From contig CAWCPX010000005.1 in the NCBI GenBank assembly GCA_963797605.1, positions 248,001 through 312,000 on the forward strand: a stretch of 64,000 nucleotides of DNA, read 5' to 3'. The translations under genes were made by a program, and so were the position numbers. How positions within the stretch are numbered: the stretch's first letter is position 1; each line of letters starts with the position of its first letter. The notes under the pieces are model-generated. The model ran no database searches, had not been told where the DNA came from, and was given only the letters and a program-made list of their open reading frames with translations. The stretch is from DASQPR01 sp963797605. Its GTDB lineage: Bacteria; Actinomycetota; Actinomycetes; Mycobacteriales; Micromonosporaceae. Positions 63,428 to 64,000 of this stretch are shown piece by piece.

Positions 63428-64000
63428 CAGCAACGGCACGATGTAGGCCAGCAGTGCCTGCCGCACCTCGGCCCGCACCAGCGGATTCGTCGCCCCGGCG
63501 CGCAAACCGACGGTGTAGAGCCCGTTGCTGATGTGCACGATCATCGCGGCCACGACCCGGCGCCGCTCCGGTGGCACGTGCGGCGCGAGCACCTCGATCA
63601 TCCCGACGAGCCGGCGCGTGATCGCGTCGGCCACGTCGAGCACGACGGTCGTGGTCGCCGGCGAGGTGAGCAGGAAGCCGAGCAGACCGGGTGGATGCCG
63701 GTTGAGCGCCGCGTGGATGTCGAGCACGTGATCGATCATGTCGGCCACGCCCACGTCGATGTCGGCCTGCAACCGCTCGTCGAGCGCGACGCCGAGGCGG
63801 CCGGTCCACTCCTCCTGCAACGCGGTCAGGATCTCGTCCTTGTCGGCGAAGAACTGGTAGACCGATCCGACCGAGACGCCGGCGCGCTCCGCGATCAGGT
63901 TCGTGTTGGTGCCGGGGTAGCCGCGTTCGACGAAGAGTTCACCGGCCGCGGCGAGGATGCGGGCGACGAGTTCGCGGCTGCGCGCCTGTTTCGGCTCCCG
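63419..64000 (-). CDS. TetR-family regulator, 5' end outside the window
   Basis: The visible 193 codons run off the right edge. They have the TetR helix-turn-helix (AAAGELFVERGYPGTNTNLI, ERAGVSVGSVYQFFADKDEI) and a C-terminal ligand domain (DVADAITRRLVGMIEVLAPH, RRRVVAAMIVHISNGLYTVG). The QARSRELVARIL segment at the edge suggests fewer than about 20 residues are missing. It converges on bioB-bsaP. Target genes are unknown; the biotin genes are possible because TetR-type BioQ regulators exist in actinobacteria, but no operator evidence links them. Confidence 0.85.
   Translation of the reverse strand, partial: REPKQARSRELVARILAAAGELFVERGYPGTNTNLIAERAGVSVGSVYQFFADKDEILTALQEEWTGRLGVALDERLQADIDVGVADMIDHVLDIHAALNRHPPGLLGFLLTSPATTTVVLDVADAITRRLVGMIEVLAPHVPPERRRVVAAMIVHISNGLYTVGLRAGATNPLVRAEVRQALLAYIVPLLSA

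Overview
The window is high-G+C DNA with the codon bias, start-codon use (many GTG and some TTG) and gene content of a filamentous, soil-type actinomycete. Indicators are a SARP/AfsR regulator with its TPR partner, an XRE (DUF5753) plus DUF397 pair, eukaryote-like Ser/Thr kinases, roadblock/LC7 proteins, secreted cellulases with actinobacterial CBM2 and CBM13 modules, an F420-type oxidoreductase, and a bioB gene coupled to a bsaP-like zinc-ribbon gene. Genus cannot be fixed from the window; a Micromonosporales, Cryptosporangiales or Frankiales-like organism would fit. No tRNA, rRNA or CRISPR array is visible.

Layout. 0.1-7.9 kb: frameshifted EamA permease, polyphosphate glucokinase (ppgK), secreted FnIII/CBM protein, divergent MarR and ABC exporter, DUF5996. 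7.9-16.6 kb: one minus-strand run of a 5'-3' exonuclease, a Fe-S PD-(D/E)XK nuclease, an unknown protein with a probable beta-barrel, an SF1 helicase, and a full-length two-ATPase ABC transporter. 16.7-20.9 kb: small unknown protein, XRE/DUF397 regulatory pair with a small coupled gene, GGDEF protein, aldo/keto reductase. 21-31.8 kb: TPR protein and SARP/AfsR regulator, convergent Ser/Thr kinase and pseudokinase, methyltransferase, intact IS5-family insertion. 31.9-38.3 kb: carbohydrate region with GH5-FnIII-CBM2 cellulase, ricin-lectin/alginate-lyase-like protein, LacI regulator with a CebR-type operator, and GH6 cellulase. 38.4-50.7 kb: MFS-MarR fusion (badly frameshifted), small membrane and conserved proteins, two roadblock proteins, ABC exporter, Tat-exported phospholipase C (badly frameshifted). 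51-60 kb: MMPL transporter, ABC-2 exporter, MFS plus TetR facing an acyl-CoA dehydrogenase, P1/DmpA peptidase. 60.3-64 kb: biotin locus bioF-bioD divergent from bioB-bsaP, then a partial TetR.

How genes work together. The LacI operator at 36876 sits between lacI and the GH6 cellulase, so cellulose breakdown is probably under cello-oligosaccharide control. The TetR at 56714 probably controls both its own MFS operon and the acyl-CoA dehydrogenase, because near-identical palindromes precede both. bioF, bioD and bioB cover the last three biotin steps; bioA is not here.

Most interesting. The run nuclease, beta-barrel protein, SF1 helicase follows the domain order of eukaryotic Dna2 and is preceded by a FEN1-class 5'-3' exonuclease. 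At least nine genes have a -10 hexamer exactly six bases before the start codon, the signature of leaderless mRNAs. Four families of short inverted-repeat elements lie between genes. Two are MITE-like: about 130 bp with variable centres, and CTAG-flanked elements whose ends resemble those of the resident IS.

Caution: eight or more genes carry frameshifts, clustered in the EamA, MFS-MarR and phospholipase C genes while neighbours are intact. This looks more like residual sequencing error than gene decay.
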